This document shows positions 59,173-64,000 of a stretch of 64,000 nt of DNA, in pieces (position 1 is the first letter of the stretch; every line of letters begins with the position of its first letter). A program made the position numbers and the translations under genes. Source of the stretch: Siphonodentalium dalli (taxonomy: Eukaryota > Mollusca > Scaphopoda > Gadilida > Siphonodentaliidae); the NCBI GenBank assembly GCA_032622095.1, contig CP136066.1, forward strand, positions 194,484,816 through 194,548,815, read 5' to 3'. The notes beneath the pieces were generated by a model that had not been told where the DNA came from, did not search any database, and saw nothing but the letters and a program-made list of their open reading frames with translations.

Positions 59173-59521
59173 AACCCTTTACCCAACAGAAGGGCCCTTT
59201 GCCAATGCATTCTCTTATGCATTGGCTTAATAGATTAAAAATTATAAAATTGTTAAAGAATGTAAGAAAAAATGGTAAAAAGTGTTAATTTTTTTTTTTA
59301 GGCCAATGCATTCTCTTATATATGCGAGGCGACCTATGGTCGACTCGCATATATAAGAGAATGCATTGGCACAGGGCATAACTGTAACTATCACAATGTG
59401 GTCAAGGAGCCGGTTCCAATGATATCCATATTTGTATGGTTCTATTGAGACAGACCGAAGATATTTTAGGCTGTTGAAGCTTTATTTGGCCGGTTTTGGC
59501 CGGTTTGTTGGGTAAAGGGTT
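59173..59521 (+). mobile_element. piggyBac-like MITE with a central 32-bp hairpin
   Basis: Ends are AACCCTTTACCCAAC (59173-59187) and the exact inverse GTTGGGTAAAGGGTT (59507-59521). The left end is within TTAACCCTTT, so the element probably starts at CCCTTT after a TTAA target; the right TTAA is altered to TTCT. Inside, 59302-59370 is a hairpin with a perfect 27-bp outer stem (GCCAATGCATTCTCTTATAT...), one mismatch, 5 more pairs and a TAT loop. An inverted relative lies at 62545-62906. Confidence 0.65.
59302..59370. repeat. Long perfect hairpin inside the MITE
   Basis: 59302-59328 is the exact reverse complement of 59344-59370. CGACC at 59330-59334 pairs with GGTCG at 59338-59342 around a 3-base loop. 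Transcribed, it would make a miRNA-precursor-sized hairpin. DNA-level extrusion is also plausible. Confidence 0.95.
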
Positions 59522-59719
59522 CTGGTCTGTGTGTATGGGCGGAATCTACACTCACAATTAAATAGTCCATTCTGGATGGTGTTGCTCCTGATTACAAGTT
59601 AATATAGAAAGGTGAATCATCGTGCGTAACAGTTACAAGTAAGAACATATTGCATAAACAGTTTTTACACCGATATCATAGTTTTCAGATATTTGTTGAA
59701 ATAGTACCCACAACTTCCA

Positions 59720-60333
59720 CATACCAAACTATATAATCTGAGAAGACATGTACAAAAAAAACACAGACCACCAGTTGCAGCAGATAATCCGGATCAAGAA
59801 CAAGAAAGCTCCCACTTGTGTGATTATTGTGGCAAAAATTTCAGCAGGTTATGTGCGCTAAAGTTCCATGAAAATCGCAACATACGAAGCAGTTTGAACA
59901 CACGTGTAACGTCTGTGATAAGGGGTTCTGCCAACCGTCAACGTTACGTTACCACAAAGCATCGCATGCTGGAATCGCCATCGACCAGGGTAAACGATGT
60001 AAGAAAAACGTCAAGGCACCTGGGTCTTTGAATAAGCACAATAAAACATGCCATGCAGATGCGCCAGAATACTCTTGTGATGATTGTTCGAGGACATTTT
60101 CAACAAAATTCAATATGGAAGATCACAAGAAGGGGGTGCACCAACTCCCACGATACCAGTGCAGGAGGTGTCAGAAATGTTACAGGTGGCGATCAAGTTT
60201 GAATAAGCACGAAGCGCTATGTAAAAACAGATGCACAAATACAGTTGATCCATTTGATAGTATTTATTCTTTTTATGGCTTTTTACAGCTTCCCCAAATG
60301 AATTTGCCTCGAAATCGCAGTTACAGCATTTAA
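59720..60333 (+). pseudogene. C2H2 zinc-finger protein relic
   Basis: Fingers run across two frames: LYNLRRHVQKKH (second half of one), LCDYCGKNFSRLCALKFHE, a shift to HTCNVCDKGFCQPSTLRYHK, a degenerate PGSLNKHNKTCH, YSCDDCSRTFSTKFNMEDHK and YQCRRCQKCYRWRSSLNKHE. The stop is at 60331. At least one frameshift (about 59880-59895) and the loss of the first finger's cysteines argue for a pseudogene or a relic exon. C2H2 arrays of this kind bind DNA in nuclear factors. Confidence 0.7.
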
Positions 60334-62544
60334 ACATCGTTGGATATCTTTAGGGCTGAAATGAGAAACAATGAGGCGTTTACTCATTGTGAATACCTCA
60401 TAAGAGACAATGATTGTGTCAATACGCGCCCATATTGTATGTATAACAACTATTAGGACATACTGCAGTACACTTGGTAATTGACCAAACTCGCATACTG
60501 CAGTACACTTCCCAGCATACTGCCGTACACCAACATGCTAGAAAAAACTCGATTTTTTGTGACAAGTATCGCCAAATGGCAACATGTTATATACGTATAG
60601 AACAGTTAGAGCAGTGGGAAAACACACCACGTGCAAAATCATGCGTGAATATTAATTATTATATGTGAACATACACAGTGAACTGGAAGAGCGCGTTATT
60701 TACATGTGAGTTTTCATACATTCGCTTTATTTTTCTCGACAACATCAAACCGTCTGATAAAACAAGTCTGCTGTATGTGATTGGAAATATATATGCTATT
60801 GAAAATACCATCTCATAAAATTGGTATAGTATTGTGAGAATAATTAGAAACCAAAACCCTGGTGTATACTGTTTGTCGTCGATTCCACTTTTTCCGATTC
60901 CACTTCCGCTTATCGAATGTACACAGTGTAATTAAGCGTGGACGCTGAAGTCGCGACGCCGTCTGATTGGCCCTTTACAAATAAAGTACCGTATTACTGT
61001 CGTAATACTATAGTAAACAATTACCAGAAGGTCTTCGTAAATATAATGGCTAAATTTTAATATGGAAGTAACTGGTTATACTATATAGTAAATGCATAAT
61101 GCTCTTTTGAGCAGAAGTATAGTATTACTATGCTATTATTTGGAGTATATAAAATGTTATTACTATTGTAAAAGTGTCCAAAATACCATGGTATATTTTT
61201 ACTGTAGTATTCTTACTGTAGTATTTTTCACAAGGGAGTGATCAACTGTGGCTGCATGAAATTGTGTTTTGATGCATGGTTGTATCTCCAATGATCGTCA
61301 GTGATATGAAAAAAGTGAGCCGGATCATAGAAACAGGGCGTTTGAACTGGCAATGGACGCGAAAATGAAACACCGACTAGCAGTATGAAGCTTAAATTGT
61401 TTACTTGGAAGCTATGTGTGATACTGTGTACGACCCGGCGATAATGGCACAGGTGGTGGATGCGCCAATACGCATTCAAACCTTCCCATTTTCTTTTTAT
61501 TTTGTGAAACACCCACAAACCTCTCTCGAAAAATACAACGTTTGAGACAGAGAGGCGTCTTTGTATGCCAGAGAGGCGGCCCCGTCGGACAGATCGAGAG
61601 GCGGTAAATCGAATGGTAGGTGTGATACAAGCTCAGACAATATTACAGGATTGCAAAACATATTTTAAGACATTGTGGACTTATTCCAGTGTATACAACC
61701 GTTAAAGGCACGGGCGGTGTTCGCTCCAGAAATATTCATATTTGTTCAAATCGTCATCAACGGAAGGAATATTAAAAAACTTGGAATTTGAATATAGAAG
61801 ACTGTTCTATTTATTGGAAAATTTGGCCAGTGTGCAAGTAATAAAATCGCTTTATCGTACGAATCTGGCAAATGTGTGATAACCATCCAGAAAACCTACA
61901 GTGTAGACACTTTTCTGAATGCGTGTATATCTCGTTTATACAATGGCACATAATCCCAGTGCAATATGCCCACTGTTCCTCTATAAAATCAGCCCAACAT
62001 GCATGTCATATGCAGAAACTATGGCAGATTTATACCACATGTATGGTATGTATATATATATATGTACCACTCAAAAGATTCTGATGAAATGTATGTAGTG
62101 GGTTTCCAATTTACGATTATTTGAGATTTTGCTCAAATTGAACAACCAAACTATGCTCAAACAATACGGCTGATCACAATCAAGCCTAGACCACATGCAA
62201 TGTGAATGTAAGTTGTAGAAAAAGAGCATAACGATATCATATTCCCCAAATAGACACGATGGTCGGTCATTATGTCAAGCAGGGGAGGGGATTGTTAATG
62301 AAGATCGATAGCATTATTTTCCCACGTCGTTGCTGCTCCTGGTCATACGCATATACCTACAAATACACTTTATTACTAACGGGTATGGTAACCCCTCATA
62401 TGATGACACAGCTATTAGTTTCAACCGTTACAAAACCATCTGTATATTTTGAATGCATTCGCTGATGAAAAACGATCTGTTTCGTAAATAAATGATGGAA
62501 TAACACACGGAGCATTGATTTCATAAGCATATCACGCATATATT
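60334..62544. other. No gene recognised; short repeats only
   Basis: ACTGCAGTACAC motifs cluster at 60460-60530. TACTGTAGTATT-like repeats lie at 60985-61225. AGAGAGGCGG recurs three times at 61549-61610. A (TA)n tract is at 62048. Frames of 64-96 codons show no domain. Confidence 0.45.
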
Positions 62545-62906
62545 TTTTTACCCTGTGCTAATGCATTCTCTTATATATGCGAGCCGAACATAGGTCGCCT
62601 CGCATATATAAGAGAATACATTGGCCTAACAATGTTTTACAATTTTAATAATTTGTTCTTGTATTCTTTAACAATTTTATAATTTCACCCATACAGAGCC
62701 CAAGACAAACATGAGCAGACGACACTCTTCTATATGCTTCTATATATGTGTGGGGCTCCCTGCAGGGTAATGGATGTTTTTTTATTTTATGTCCTAAAAA
62801 TTGAAAGAAACATTTATTTAAAAAACATGATAAAAAATTGTTAGGCCAATGCATTGGCACAGTGTATATGGGTTGATACAAAAAATCGGACCTGGCACTC
62901 AAAGGG
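62545..62906 (-). mobile_element. Inverted, partial copy of the hairpin MITE
   Basis: GCTAATGCATTCTCTTATAT at 62557 and its inverse ending at 62625 form a hairpin with two mismatches. The flank to the right is the inverse of 59215-59300 (ATTATAAAATTGTTAAAGAA). The outer right end reads AAAGGG followed by TTAA (62907-62910), matching the TTAACCCTTT end of the first copy. The other terminus is missing or diverged. Confidence 0.6.
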
Positions 62907-62910
62907 TTAA

Positions 62911-63109
62911 TTGCATAAGGTAATAGTTATTGTAAAACATAGTGAGAAAAGACTCTGTCTAAAATAAAGAAATATAAACTTGATATATATGATGATAAAC
63001 AAATATATAGAAAATTTGCCTTTTATAATCATTAAAGTCCCACATCATATATAAAATCCAATGAGTATACATCAATAGAGGCTCCAATTTGTAAATAATA
63101 TCCGACCGT
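62911..63109. other. Spacer, no feature
   Basis: AT-rich, nothing recognised. Confidence 0.3.
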
Positions 63110-63268
63110 CACTGGGTTCACGTGGAAACCCCCCCCCCCCCCTCTCTCGCTCTCTCCCCCCTCTCTCTATTGTGCGCGCACATAGATCGATCGTCCTTTT
63201 ATAACTGGGTTCACGTGGAAACACTCCCCTCTCTCTCTCTCTCTCCCCCCCTCTCTCTCTCCCCCCTC

Positions 63269-63320
<52 letters not shown>

Positions 63321-63366
63321 CCTCTCTCTATTGCGCGCGCACATAGATCGATCGTCCTTTTATAAT
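63110..63366. repeat. Tandem duplication enclosing poly-C and (CT)n microsatellites
   Basis: CTGGGTTCACGTGGAAAC starts two copies (63113 and 63206). Each ends in GCGCGCACATAGATCGATCG followed by TCCTTTTATAA. Between lie C-runs and, in the second copy, about 28 CT dinucleotides near 63265-63318. The Arg/Glu-only frame on the minus strand is a microsatellite artefact. Confidence 0.92.
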
Positions 63367-63840
63367 GTTTTGAGTAAAGCCGGTAAGCATATTAAAAATA
63401 ATCCCCACATTGTCTACCTTTAATTTATTGCGTATTTGGTGAACGGTACCTGCGCGTTGTGGAGGCTCTGTGAATAGCGGCTCACCGGCGGGGAAACAGC
63501 TTTCGCCATCGCTCCCGGTTAGACTACGCGCATATCATTGTTCGCTATACGAGCATCTTATAATAAGTTCGAAGAGTGCTATAAACGTGCCCAAGTACAT
63601 CGACGGAAATTAAAGTTTCGAACACTTGATCCAAATTTATCATGTACGTTTCAGAGCAATCAAATAGCTTGGATGTCGGACTTTGCCCACAATCATACCT
63701 GCATGCATTTCATATGCGGATATTTTATAATATTTGGGGCAAGGCAGTCTGCATTTCGCGTCAGAATTTGCAAAGAACACACGTTTGTCAAAGAAATTTA
63801 TAACATTTATTACACCAAGGATTTCTTCAATCGTACACAC
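63367..63840. other. No confident gene; open frame 63538-63960
   Basis: A 140-codon plus-strand frame (63538-63960) is open but has no motif I recognise, and its tail runs into the short repeats at the window end. It could be an exon or chance. Confidence 0.3.
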
Positions 63841-64000
63841 AAAAAAACCGAAGTGCTAAACCTATCCTTTAGAGTGCTGTATATCACACTTAACAAGTGC
63901 TCGAATAGGGACAGCACCCGAAGTGCGCGGACAACACTTATTCAGGTGCTAAACATATAGCACTTACCAAGTTTTACATTGCAGCACCCGAAGTGTAATA
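63841..64000. repeat. Short inverted and direct AAGTGCT / AGCACTT motifs, running off the window
   Basis: CCGAAGTGCTAAACCTAT, CAGCACCCGAAGTG (twice, about 63912 and 63983), GGTGCTAAACATAT and AGCACTTACCAAG alternate in both orientations. This is probably the edge of a repeat that continues beyond 64000. Confidence 0.6.

Noticed and set aside
63072-63346. Arg/Glu-rich and Ser/Leu-rich frames
   Set aside because: Pure products of the (CT)n and poly-C microsatellites.
1-64000. tRNA and rRNA genes
   Set aside because: None recognised by eye; a covariance-model scan would be needed to exclude degenerate copies.

Overview
The window is eukaryotic and repeat-dominated. Candidate GT-AG splice sites, satellite and minisatellite arrays, several DNA transposons, a tyrosine-recombinase-type retroelement and Mab-21/cGAS-like genes all point to a marine invertebrate. 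A bivalve mollusc is my best guess, because of the cGAS-like family, the satellite of about 160 bp and the SGNH-bearing retroelement, but no sequence here proves the species. Bases 1-20,000 are a mosaic of repeats and mobile-element fossils. Only one long, apparently intact host-like gene is visible in 64 kb.

Layout. 1-1824: higher-order satellite. 1825-3240: second satellite whose units fold into hairpins. 4086-8629: decayed DIRS/Ngaro-like retroelement (SGNH hydrolase, gag, RT-RNase H; no recombinase seen). 9655-12850: 361-bp tandem repeat interrupted by a MULE-like relic with inverted minisatellite ends (11127-12247). 12981-14364: non-autonomous DNA transposon with a perfect 9-bp target-site duplication. 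15064-19948: about 4.9 kb element with ~125-bp inverted termini, enclosing a nonsense-riddled gene of a large uncharacterised metazoan family. 20618-22696: single-exon cGAS-like receptor (Mab-21 domain) gene with its acidic catalytic residues in place. Its stop codon lies in a 43-bp minisatellite, which is split by a 22.2-kb non-coding fold-back structure (22845-45017) made of nested inverted satellite arrays. 45315-46400: LINE ORF1-like relic. 46474-50650: AT-rich degenerate repeats. 53343-55183: second cGAS-like copy, broken by an inversion and again followed by the 43-bp minisatellite. 55630-64000: inverted minisatellites, TTAA-flanked MITEs, a zinc-finger relic and microsatellites.

How it fits together. 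The two cGAS-like copies with the same 3' minisatellite look like a segmental duplication in which one copy stayed open and the other was wrecked. The fold-back element is flanked by a duplicated GCTGTC and has the architecture of Drosophila FB elements (outer short repeats, inner long repeats, both inverted), but it is much larger and carries no gene. Several smaller loci (11127-12247, 55630-56470, 59302-59370) repeat the theme of tandem or palindromic DNA in inverted orientation.

Limits. Everything was read by eye. Family names rest on recognised motifs, not searches. Repeat boundaries are approximate unless a duplication or palindrome fixes them.
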